A DNA stretch of 18,631 nucleotides from Phycisphaerales bacterium (GTDB taxonomy: Bacteria > Planctomycetota > Phycisphaerae > SM23-33). The notes under the pieces were generated by a model. That model saw nothing but the letters and a program-made list of their open reading frames with translations, was not told the DNA's origin and did no database searches. The position numbers were made by a program, and so were the translations under genes. The DNA lies in NCBI GenBank assembly GCA_003171235.1, contig PMYM01000263.1:1-18631 (forward strand), given 5' to 3'. Shown piece by piece: positions 7,469-15,467 of this stretch (within the stretch, counting starts at the first letter, position 1; every line of letters begins with the position of its first letter).

Positions 7469-9361
7469 CTATTTTGAAGTCGGCGGCTCGATCCGCACCG
7501 ACACCGGCTTGCGCTCCAGGGCGATGGTTCTAGACTGCTCGGCCTGGCCGGGGAACTGCCACTTGACGGTCATCTCGCCGGCCTCTGAGCGGCACAGGAA
7601 CGCCGGGGCCGAACCCGCCGAGATGCTCCAGACGCCAAGCGTCTTCTTGCCCGCGACGGCCCAGACGCGCACCGGGCCGGTGCTCTTGGCCTTTGGCGAA
7701 ACGCTTACCCGGGCGCACAGGTCGCTCTCGGTCGGCAGGCGCAGCATCACGGCGCACTGCCCGTCCTTGAGCACCATGGCCAAATCCTGGCAGCCGTCGC
7801 CATTGAAGTCGGCGACACAGGCGGCCTTTTGGCCGTTGCCGGACTCAGGCAGCAGGGTGGTCTTGCTCATGTCCATGGACACCGACAGGCCGAACGCGCG
7901 GAAGGCCCGGTTGAAGTAAACCTGCGGGAAACCCTCATTGTGCACGACGGCCAGGTCCTGCCAGCCGTCGTTGTTGAGATCGCACACCAGGCCGATGCCC
8001 GAGGCGCGCTCCGAGCCGGTGTATCGCATCTCGCCGGTCAGGCGCATGCGGTCGGCGAAGCGGCCTTCGCCCTGGTTCTCCCACAGGTGGTTGCGGTCGT
8101 TGGCGGCGGTGAAGACGTCCAGAAGGCCGTCGCCGTTCCAATCACCGATGCTGGCGGTGGCGGGCTCTTCGCCCAGGGACGCCTGGCAGGCCACCGGGGC
8201 TTTAAAGGTCCCCGCGCCGGTTCCCTTGTAGAACAGGCTGCCCTTGGCGAAGGGCTGGATGATGTCGAGCCAGGAATCGCCGTCGAAGTCAGCCAGCAGG
8301 CACGGGCCGGCCTTGCCCAGGTCCTTGCCCGGCGCGTCGCCCTCGACCAGCTTCTTGGCCACGGCGTCGGCCTCGGGCGCCAGCAGCATGGGAGAGCCGG
8401 AGGTGGAAATCAGCAGGCCCCCCTTGGCCGGCGAGCCGATGTCCAGCGCGGTCAGACCGATGCACTCCGAGAGTTCCTTTGCCCCGGCCGAAGCGATGAA
8501 CGTGCCGTCGGATCCCTGCAGATGAATCGTGAGGCTCTTGCCGTTCCAACTGGCCAGGTCCAGCCGCCCGTCGCCATTGAAGTCGCTCCAGGCGAAGGCG
8601 GCGGATTTGGACTGCAGCTTGTACCTGACAGTCACGTCCTCGGCCTTGTCGGTAACCTCAAAGAGCTTGTCGCCAGCGTCGGAGGCGATGAACAAGAGCG
8701 GCACGCCATTGCGCTTCAGGTCCACCGCTGCGGCCGCCGCGACGTTGCCGGCGATCTTGCCGGCATCGACAGGGTTGGCCCAGCATGTGCCGGTCCGATT
8801 GGCGACGGTTGCGTTGGCCGGGTCGTCCAGGATGTACTTGGTCAACTTCAGCAGCATGTCCGAGCCGCCGTTCCAGGTACTGACCATCTCAATGCTCTCC
8901 TGGTTAAATTTCCAGCCGCCCTTGTCCTCCTGCAGCAGGTACCACGAGCCGTCAATGTGCAGGAATGCATTGCGGGGCTGCCCGGCCGGCGTGGCCGGCT
9001 GCTCCCCAGTATTCTCGCCGGGCTTGTCCGGCCAGGAGGCGATGAACACCAGGGCCAGTTTGTCCTGCGACTTGGCGGCCGTCTCGGCGGCGGCCTTGGC
9101 GTGGTCGGGGAAGGCGGTGCCGGTCAGGTCAATATCCAGCGTCTTGGCGTCTTCCTTGCCCTTCAGAACGTTCTCGACGGTGAAGGCCAGCTTGCCCTCG
9201 GACTGCTGGGCCCTGATCTTCAGTTGCAGTATGATTTCCGACTGCTTCACCAGGTGAATGGGCGTGAAATTGGCGTTGATGAGCCCCGGCGCTTCTCCCA
9301 CCAACAGCAGGCAGGCCGAAATCATCACCACGGCAAGAATGGACGTGTGTTTCATGATCAT
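7469..9361 (-). CDS. Secreted FG-GAP/VCBS-repeat protein
   Basis: The 630-residue product has an N-terminal signal peptide (from MIMKHTSILAVVM to about residue 30) and at least five calcium-binding-like FG-GAP loops: DFNGDGRLDL (near 258), DFDGDSWLDI (357), DWNGDGLLDV (407), DLNNDGWQDL (461) and DFNGDGCQDL (518). These build an integrin-alpha-like propeller on the cell surface or outside it. The first 200 residues are a separate region without repeats. The ATG at 9361 is preferred because AGGA lies 5 nt ahead; an ATG two codons later is possible. It starts 42 nt after the DUF4091 gene on the same strand, so the two probably share a transcript. A role in recognising or holding extracellular polysaccharide is suggested by that partner, not shown by the sequence. 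Confidence 0.85.
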   Translation of the reverse strand: MIMKHTSILAVVMISACLLLVGEAPGLINANFTPIHLVKQSEIILQLKIRAQQSEGKLAFTVENVLKGKEDAKTLDIDLTGTAFPDHAKAAAETAAKSQDKLALVFIASWPDKPGENTGEQPATPAGQPRNAFLHIDGSWYLLQEDKGGWKFNQESIEMVSTWNGGSDMLLKLTKYILDDPANATVANRTGTCWANPVDAGKIAGNVAAAAAVDLKRNGVPLLFIASDAGDKLFEVTDKAEDVTVRYKLQSKSAAFAWSDFNGDGRLDLASWNGKSLTIHLQGSDGTFIASAGAKELSECIGLTALDIGSPAKGGLLISTSGSPMLLAPEADAVAKKLVEGDAPGKDLGKAGPCLLADFDGDSWLDIIQPFAKGSLFYKGTGAGTFKAPVACQASLGEEPATASIGDWNGDGLLDVFTAANDRNHLWENQGEGRFADRMRLTGEMRYTGSERASGIGLVCDLNNDGWQDLAVVHNEGFPQVYFNRAFRAFGLSVSMDMSKTTLLPESGNGQKAACVADFNGDGCQDLAMVLKDGQCAVMLRLPTESDLCARVSVSPKAKSTGPVRVWAVAGKKTLGVWSISAGSAPAFLCRSEAGEMTVKWQFPGQAEQSRTIALERKPVSVRIEPPTSK

Positions 9362-9403
9362 TCTTTTCCTGTCCACCTGGTCAACTGCTCGCCTGCTCTA
9401 GCG

Positions 9404-12307
9404 TTACTTGCCTATCGCTTTGCTCACCTCGGCGGCCATCTCATACAGCTTATGCGAGTACTCCACCGTCTCGGACGGATTGAACACTACGTGGGTCGAG
9501 GCCGAGGCCTTGGCCGAGCCGAAGTTGCTGAACTCGCTGCGATAATGCAGCATGCGGACGTGATCGTCGCAGACCTTCTTGCAGCGCTGGGCCAGGTCGC
9601 CCGAGAGCTTGGCCTTCAGCAGGGCGTTCTGGCAGAAGATGTGGGCCTCGGCGTCCTGCAGGCCCTCGCGCATATTCTCCACGCGCGGGTTGGATTCCGG
9701 CCCGCTTTGGCCCTCGCCGACAAGCTGGGTGATGCTCTGCATCAGGCCCACCGTGTACCACAGCCGCCCGGGGTCGGCGAACCGCCCCAGGATGGTCGAG
9801 CCGCCCTGCCCGCCGGGCAGGACCGAAAAGAAGTCAACGCCCATGGGGCCCAGTCCCCTGGTGCCCAGGAACTTGTCGCGCCCGAACATGCCGGGGATGT
9901 CGCACATGCCCCATGTAGCCTGGGCGTTGGGCAGGCCGGCAAAGAGCATTCTCTCGGCCGACATCCGCCAGTCGCGCAGTTCGATCGTCAGCTCGCGCGG
10001 ATAGCCGATGACCGGGTAAGGGTTCAGCCAGCCGTAGAACGCCCGGTCCACGTCGGGTTCCCAATGCACGCTGGTCGAACCGCCGATGACCAGTGCCGCA
10101 CGGCCCCAGGGGTTGCCCCCGGGACCCTGGTCCATGCTGACGCTGAGCTTGGGGTCGATGGGCCGGCAGGTGAACATGTGCCCCAGCCGCACCCACCGGG
10201 CCTCGGGAACCAGGCTGATGCAATCCTTCAGGCATTGCACCGAGGCAGTGGGGCCGTCATCGCCGTTCTCGTGCGTGCCCAGTGACATTGACTTCTGCAT
10301 GCCGTGTTTGGCCAGGATCTTCCGGCAGCCTTCAAAGACCGGCTTCCAGAAGGCGATGGCCTGAGGCGTTCCCCAGGCCGGGGCGCGAAATTCCTTTAGG
10401 GCCTTGTTGGCCGGGTCGATCTCGGTGACCAGCGGGCAGCCGCTCTCGTCACGTTCGATGATGTAGAACGACACGATGGGGATCTTGCCCAGGTGCTTGA
10501 CGGCCGTGTCGATATACCGCTCCAGCAGGTCCATCTGCGGCTTGTACGAGCCGTCGGCCTGCTTCTCGAAACGGAGCATGGAGTGGTCGTTACCGAAGTG
10601 AGTCTTGGCCAGCAGCGGGATGGTCAGGTCCTTGGTCGCGATCAAGGACATAATCTGGAAACTCTTGTCGATCAGCTTCCAGTGCTCCTGGGACCACATT
10701 TCCACCTTGTAGCGCATGGCCAGGCTTTCGGGGGACTGGATCATGGCGTTGAACATCTGGAAATCCTGCGGGTCGGGCAGCGTCCAGTCGCTGACGGTAA
10801 GCTGGACGGGAATGGTCGTGGGGGCCAGCCCCTCGGCGCTGACGGTGAGCGTGCCGGCGTAGTCGCCGGCCTTGGCGTCCTTGGGCACCTGCACGGTCAG
10901 CCAGACCGGCTGGATGGACGCTTCCCTGCCTGGATTCATGCGGTAGTTCACCACGCCCACTTCGGCCGGCACTGAATCTTCCATAGCCGTAAAGCCGATA
11001 CCGCTGCTCGGTTGCCCCACCGATGAGCCAGATGTCGCTTTTGTCAGGAACTGCGGATAGCGCAGCTGCAGGGCCGACTTCGCGATCACGCCCCCGGGCC
11101 CCTTCAACTCCGTGACCTCGGCCTTGACGCCCTTTATTGGCTTGGGCGAACTGACCACCACCTGCCCGGCGAACGCGCCGTTCCTGGCGCCCTTCAGCTT
11201 GATGGGCGAGCATTGCTCGTTGGGATCGCCGTACTGGTAAGGATATATCTCTTCCGTGATGGACCAGTTCCACACCTGGGGCGCGGCGGGCCTGGCCGTA
11301 TTGGCGACGACCCCGCCCGCGGCCGTCTTGGCCGTCAGGTCCAGCTCCTCGATGCCCGCGCGGTTCCAGCAGATTCTGTAACGGTCGGTCAGGTCGTAGC
11401 CGGTTTCCTTGGGGAACAGGCGCGAGAACATGCCTGCCGCCGCCGGGGCCCGGTGCACTTCCACGGCCAGCACGTTGACGCCCTTGCGGAGGTCGGACGG
11501 GGCGATCTTCAGGCTGATGTGGCGGAAACGCTTCTTATATCGCTCGGCCAGGTCGGCATCTTTGTTCCTGGCGGAAAAATCCTTTTCACTGGCGACGAGG
11601 GCGAGACTCTGGTTGCCTCCTCCGCCGGCCACGCAGGTTATGGGGCAACCATTGGCGGCGAAGAACGCCTCCTGGGGATAGTCGTCGGCCAGTGTCTCGT
11701 TGTCGATCTTCCCCTTCGGCAGGCCGACGCGGCCGATCTCCTTGCCGTTGAGGTACACCACCGCCCCGCCCTGTATGGAAGCCTCAAGGTTCAGTTCGGA
11801 AACCTTGGAGAGGTCGTTGACGGTGAACTTGCCGCGCAGGCAGGCCAGGGCCAGGCTGCGGTAGTTCATGCGCATGGGGGTCATGGTCTGGAACCAGGAT
11901 GAATCGTCGAAGTCCGGCTTGATCCACTCGGCCGGCGGGAAGGCCGAGCCGCGTATCTGGGCGGCTTCCTTGAGGGGGATTTCCATGTTCTTGCCGCCCC
12001 CGGAGCGGTTCTTCTGGTCGTCCGCCCAGGCCTTGGCCGCAATGAAGGAGGCGTACGGGTTGTAGGGGTCCAGGCGGATAAGCTTGCCGTCATCCGTGCG
12101 CGCAACGTCGGTCTGCCAGGTCTCGAAGTACCGCCAGACCGTGCCGCTCTCCTCATAGGAGCCGTACGGGCCGGAAATCGTGGGGGTCATGTGCAGCAGC
12201 GGAACGGCTGCATCATCCGCGCCGGAGGCGATCCGCGCCGCGCCAAACCCCATCGATAGAAACGCCATCAAGGCAACAGAAAAACTCCATAACGCATTCT
12301 TCATCAT
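9404..12307 (-). CDS. Large secreted DUF4091-type glycoside-hydrolase-like protein
   Basis: The 967-residue product begins with a signal peptide (MMKNALWSFSVALMAFLSMG). A jelly-roll-like carbohydrate-binding region follows, with FDDSSW near residue 134 and VYLNGKEIGRVG near 190. A beta-sandwich segment (VPKDAKAGDYAGTL, about 470) leads into WTLPDP (about 510), which in DUF4091 proteins precedes a TIM-barrel-like domain. The rest (about 515-900) fits such a barrel, including FYIIERDESG. DUF4091 proteins are predicted sugar-active enzymes of polysaccharide-degrading bacteria. The substrate and catalytic acids cannot be assigned from sequence alone. The ATG at 12307 follows AAGGA at 4 nt; the next codon is also ATG. 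The frame opens further upstream, but those 37 residues do not look like a leader. It is the first gene of a unit with the FG-GAP gene. Confidence 0.8.
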   Translation of the reverse strand: MMKNALWSFSVALMAFLSMGFGAARIASGADDAAVPLLHMTPTISGPYGSYEESGTVWRYFETWQTDVARTDDGKLIRLDPYNPYASFIAAKAWADDQKNRSGGGKNMEIPLKEAAQIRGSAFPPAEWIKPDFDDSSWFQTMTPMRMNYRSLALACLRGKFTVNDLSKVSELNLEASIQGGAVVYLNGKEIGRVGLPKGKIDNETLADDYPQEAFFAANGCPITCVAGGGGNQSLALVASEKDFSARNKDADLAERYKKRFRHISLKIAPSDLRKGVNVLAVEVHRAPAAAGMFSRLFPKETGYDLTDRYRICWNRAGIEELDLTAKTAAGGVVANTARPAAPQVWNWSITEEIYPYQYGDPNEQCSPIKLKGARNGAFAGQVVVSSPKPIKGVKAEVTELKGPGGVIAKSALQLRYPQFLTKATSGSSVGQPSSGIGFTAMEDSVPAEVGVVNYRMNPGREASIQPVWLTVQVPKDAKAGDYAGTLTVSAEGLAPTTIPVQLTVSDWTLPDPQDFQMFNAMIQSPESLAMRYKVEMWSQEHWKLIDKSFQIMSLIATKDLTIPLLAKTHFGNDHSMLRFEKQADGSYKPQMDLLERYIDTAVKHLGKIPIVSFYIIERDESGCPLVTEIDPANKALKEFRAPAWGTPQAIAFWKPVFEGCRKILAKHGMQKSMSLGTHENGDDGPTASVQCLKDCISLVPEARWVRLGHMFTCRPIDPKLSVSMDQGPGGNPWGRAALVIGGSTSVHWEPDVDRAFYGWLNPYPVIGYPRELTIELRDWRMSAERMLFAGLPNAQATWGMCDIPGMFGRDKFLGTRGLGPMGVDFFSVLPGGQGGSTILGRFADPGRLWYTVGLMQSITQLVGEGQSGPESNPRVENMREGLQDAEAHIFCQNALLKAKLSGDLAQRCKKVCDDHVRMLHYRSEFSNFGSAKASASTHVVFNPSETVEYSHKLYEMAAEVSKAIGK

Positions 12308-12663
12308 TGATTCCTTGGTGTAATCCGGCGTCGGTTGCCAGGCATGCCGCACGAAAAGCGGCTTGCCTGGCGCCGTTTCACTCCTGGGCGTCCCGGAACC
12401 GGGCGATCCGGGCCACAACCATCACGCACGCCATGCATGTCGTGACTTTACCTTACTGCGACGAGCTGCCCATGCAGTTACAGTATAACGAATGTGCCGG
12501 ATTTCCACCTCAAGCTATCCCGACGAATACCTTGGGCCGACGACGGCAGGCCCGCGCACAGGAAGGAGCTGAAGCCGACAAGACCAAGGCTTGAGCGCGT
12601 CGATCTCAGCCCATGCCGGCAGGATTCCGGACCGGCCTGCGCTTGACAGCGTCCTGCGGGACG
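12308..12663. other. Intergenic stretch upstream of the DUF4091 gene
   Basis: No gene is supported here on either strand; the short open frames lack ribosome-binding sites and family resemblance. It must hold the promoter of the - strand DUF4091/FG-GAP unit. On that strand a TATACT (12482-12487) could be a -10 box, but the nearest -35-like TTGAGG is 20 nt away, too far for a confident call. No clear terminator or long repeat was seen. Confidence 0.4.
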
Positions 12664-13138
12664 CTATTCCTGGGCCCCAGGTAGCCTCCAATTGGATGCG
12701 CATCCTGGCCCCCGTTTTGCATTCCCGTTACCATCGGACATACTTGACACTGACGGTGTACGCAGATGTCCTGGGGGCAGCTTGTCGAACACGCGCGGCT
12801 GGACAACCGTCAGCAACTCCATGACCCGCTCGTGGATGAGCGCCTGCTTCTTCTCGTTAAGCGTGATCTGCAACGGCCTGACGCCGGCGGCAACCGGCTC
12901 GATGCACAGCGTAGATTCCTCAATCCTGGGCAGCCAGACTTCGGTGTCGGTGTCATGCTCTGATTGGGCGCCCCCATCCGGCCGGCGGGCCACGCGGTCA
13001 ATGAAGCCTTGCAATTGGTACCTGCCAGCCTCGTCAAGGTTGAACCGCGAGGGCCTCCAGCCTGAGCGTTCGAGCCTGGTCAAATGGCTGGTAACGGCGG
13101 TAGTGGGCGCTGCGGCGGGCACCCGCACCACCAGCCAT
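12664..13138 (-). pseudogene. Degraded second copy of the RecB-like nuclease
   Basis: On the - strand from about 13120 to 12970 the translation parallels the nuclease at 5.1-6.1 kb. AHYRRYQPF and TLRLEAL match YYSRYQAF and TLRLEAL, and after a frame change near 13042-13053 RFNLDEAGRYQLQGFIDR matches the core strand with its Asp. The first frame hits a TGA at 13034-13036. The similarity ends at RRPDG: the next block, which should hold the D-x-K catalytic motif, is replaced by unrelated sequence that stays open to 12664. This copy therefore has a frameshift and a missing active site. Like the first copy, it lacks the N-terminal region. It ends about 35 nt from the stop of the recombinase at 13172. 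DNA similarity between the copies is only partial, so this is not a recent duplication. Confidence 0.6.
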
Positions 13139-13171
13139 TATGCTGCGCCGCGTAAGCGACGCACGTGATTT

Positions 13172-15127
13172 TCAGCCAGCCGCCCTCTTGCGTCGGCAGC
13201 GGTAGCAGACGCGGCTGGATAGCACGTAGTGGCATGCCGCCGTACCCAGCCGTACGGGTGCCAGCCAATGCGTCTCACGCACAGTTGATGACGGCGAATT
13301 GTGCGCGGGACGCAACTCGCCGGTTGGTGCCATCGCCCATGCTGGCAACCGCAAATGGACTTCAGCATCCTTGGTTGCCATATCAACCTCGACCCGCTCT
13401 ACAAAGGCTTCCAGCAGGTCGCGGGCTGCCGCCGGCGACAGAATGGCGGCGCCAGCACCAGCAGCACCAAGACGCTCCAGTACGCGGTCTGCCAGCACAT
13501 CGGGGTCTTCTTGAGCATACTGTTGGGCCTGTTCGGCCTGGGCAATCTGACGCTCAAGTTCCGCCCGCTGCTGGCTGAGGCTGTCCAGTTCCGCATGTGC
13601 GTCTGCCAAAGTCGCCTCGTCGAGCGTTTTGACGATCAGCCTGACCTTCGCGGCCACGGCCTCGCGCCGCTGGCGCAGGGCCGCGAGGTCTTCTTCTGCC
13701 GTCGCGGCAGGCGCCGTGGCAATTACCGCTTTGATGATTCGGCCTCGAAGGTCCGGAACATCGGCGACCACCTGACGAATTAGTTCCAGAATTGCCCGTT
13801 CGAGCGGCTCGGCTGGAATCATCTTGTTGAAGACGGCGCCTTTTATATAACCAACGTTTTTGCGACGGTGCCGGTAGTATCGCACCCGCCGACCCGCCGG
13901 GCCGCAGAGGACGCCGGTAAGGTCGGCGCCGTCCTGCCTGGCAAACAACAGGCCGGTCAATATATATTGGCTGGCCTTATGTTTGTTGGGCGACCGCTTG
14001 GGGAACATGGGATCGATGGAGTGAGCCCAACGGCCTTCATGGACTTCTTTGATTGCCGCCAATGCCTTGGCAGCCAGGTCGGGCGCCAGAAAGTTCTTCA
14101 TGCGCGGCTGCTCTTGCCACTGCCAATCGGCCGGCGGGCGCAGCTGTCGGGGTGCTGCGTGGCAGGTCGCCAGTGTTTGCTGGTCAAGGTTAACCTCCTC
14201 CGGCGTGGTGTGGCCACGCCTGAAGTAGATGCCCTGCGATAAACGGCTGCCCAAAGCCCAACCGGTGTAGATAGGATTCTCGTACAGGCTTTCGACTTGG
14301 CGCTGACTCCATCCTCCGCCTTCCGGGGACAAGGTGCCCCGCCGATTGAGAACGTCTGCAATTCTTTTGCCGCCCAAACGTTGGTCATAGTGCAGGTCGA
14401 AGATAGCCTGAACAGTCCTGACCGCCTCGGGAGCCCCAGGCACGATCTGAACCCGCTCTTCTTTCTGTTTGCGGTAGTGGCCCTTGGTGCCGCCGCCGAT
14501 GCTGCCGTAGGTGTCTATAACGGCACCAGTCTCGGGATGCAGTTTCTGTTGGCGCCCGTCCCCAAGGTTGCGGATGATGAAGATCGGCTTGCCCTCGCTG
14601 CTGAGGTAAAGGCGGTCGCAACCGTAAGGCGTTCGTGAGATAACGCAATTCCGTCCCTGGTTTACAGAATACATCCAGCCTTGAACCGACCGCTGCCCAA
14701 TCGACCTTGCTTGCTCACGAGCCGCATCGAACAGGGCGGCCTTTATGAGCCCGCTGTACGGCCCCGTCGGAAGATTATCGCCGGGGTAGAGAACCGTCTT
14801 GCCGGCACGCGTCACCTCAAACTCAAACCAGAAGCCGTGATAGCTGCCCCCCCTGGTCAACCGGTCCATCCGCTGAACAAGAAGGACATCATAATCATCA
14901 CGGGTCAGGAGGTTATTCAGGTCGGCGCGATTTCCCGGCAGTGAGCCGCTCACGCCCTCCAGCACCACGTCGTCCACGATCACCATGCCTTGCCGCTTGG
15001 CCTCAGCGTGCAGCCACTCAAGTTGCGCCTGGGTGCTAGTGGTGCCGTCGGCATCGCTGCTCTGCCGCACCAGGCAGATGCACCGTTTCCCGCGCAGAGA
15101 TTGTCCGCTATTTTCCTTACTGTCCAT
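13172..15127 (-). CDS. Large serine recombinase with atypical zinc ribbon
   Basis: The 651-residue product has the serine-recombinase catalytic start CLVRQSS (nucleophile Ser23), the MDRLTRGG element and the recombinase domain (GKRIADVLNRRG, SQRQVESLYENPIYTG). A long coiled coil in the last third (LRQRREAVAAKVRLIV, LSQQRAELERQIAQAEQ) is also typical. It would cut and rejoin DNA at attachment sites through a phosphoserine link. In the ribbon position (ILTGLLFARQDGADLTGVLC) only one Cys remains, so zinc binding there is unlikely. Related recombinases with such ribbons exist, as I recall, in Planctomycetota. The ATG at 15127 is preferred: GGAG lies 9 nt ahead, whereas the GTG at 15133 has only 3 nt. 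It overlaps the upstream small gene by 11 nt and is the last gene of the recombinase operon. Confidence 0.85.
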   Translation of the reverse strand: MDSKENSGQSLRGKRCICLVRQSSDADGTTSTQAQLEWLHAEAKRQGMVIVDDVVLEGVSGSLPGNRADLNNLLTRDDYDVLLVQRMDRLTRGGSYHGFWFEFEVTRAGKTVLYPGDNLPTGPYSGLIKAALFDAAREQARSIGQRSVQGWMYSVNQGRNCVISRTPYGCDRLYLSSEGKPIFIIRNLGDGRQQKLHPETGAVIDTYGSIGGGTKGHYRKQKEERVQIVPGAPEAVRTVQAIFDLHYDQRLGGKRIADVLNRRGTLSPEGGGWSQRQVESLYENPIYTGWALGSRLSQGIYFRRGHTTPEEVNLDQQTLATCHAAPRQLRPPADWQWQEQPRMKNFLAPDLAAKALAAIKEVHEGRWAHSIDPMFPKRSPNKHKASQYILTGLLFARQDGADLTGVLCGPAGRRVRYYRHRRKNVGYIKGAVFNKMIPAEPLERAILELIRQVVADVPDLRGRIIKAVIATAPAATAEEDLAALRQRREAVAAKVRLIVKTLDEATLADAHAELDSLSQQRAELERQIAQAEQAQQYAQEDPDVLADRVLERLGAAGAGAAILSPAAARDLLEAFVERVEVDMATKDAEVHLRLPAWAMAPTGELRPAHNSPSSTVRETHWLAPVRLGTAACHYVLSSRVCYRCRRKRAAG

Positions 15128-15386
15128 TTCCACGATCTCCAGCGGCCCGTTCCTGGCGAACCAATTCCACCAGCAGCCTGTCGATGGCGAGCTCGGTCCG
15201 TGCCGCCTCTTCCGTCGAGGCGGCTTGGACCCGAACCTGCACGACGGGCTGGGACCGTCTGGTCTTCCCTTTCAATAAATGCGCACGAGCTCCTTCATTA
15301 ATCTGCTCGACGGTCGCAATATTCTCTTTGTTGCCTAGCCGGCAGCCGTATCCTTTTCCTTCTTCCCGTTCTTCTCCGTCTTGCAT
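15117..15386 (-). CDS. Small unrecognised protein between two recombinases
   Basis: The 89-residue product starts at an ATG with a strong AAAGGAG 5 nt upstream; the frame upstream of it to 15437 has no such site. The N-terminus is acidic and charged (MQDGEEREEGKGYG), the middle basic (LKGKTRRSQPVVQVRVQA), and the C-terminus likely helical (ELAIDRLLVELVRQERA). No known domain is recognised. It lies 81 nt after the first recombinase gene and its stop overlaps the second recombinase's start, so all three are probably co-transcribed and this product coupled to the second recombinase. A role as a recombination directionality or accessory factor is a reasonable guess from position and size, nothing more. 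Confidence 0.6.
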   Translation of the reverse strand: MQDGEEREEGKGYGCRLGNKENIATVEQINEGARAHLLKGKTRRSQPVVQVRVQAASTEEAARTELAIDRLLVELVRQERAAGDRGNGQ

Positions 15387-15467
15387 GATTTCTCCTTTGT
15401 TTTGTTTGACGACGGCAGCGGATAGTTGATGGCGCATCGTCGATACAGGTCATTCATGAACCCGACC

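Noticed and set aside
7829..10285. A very long + strand open frame (818 codons) across the FG-GAP and DUF4091 genes
   Set aside because: It is antisense to two genes with signal peptides, ribosome-binding sites and recognisable repeats. Its composition (Gly, Gln, His, Val rich with no domain) is typical of a G+C-rich shadow frame.
12307..12594. 95-codon + strand frame upstream of the DUF4091 gene
   Set aside because: It has no ribosome-binding site or family resemblance and starts inside the leader of the opposite gene.
13165..13783. Several + strand frames of 70-160 codons over the recombinase C-terminus
   Set aside because: They are antisense to a recombinase with clear domains and show no domain of their own.
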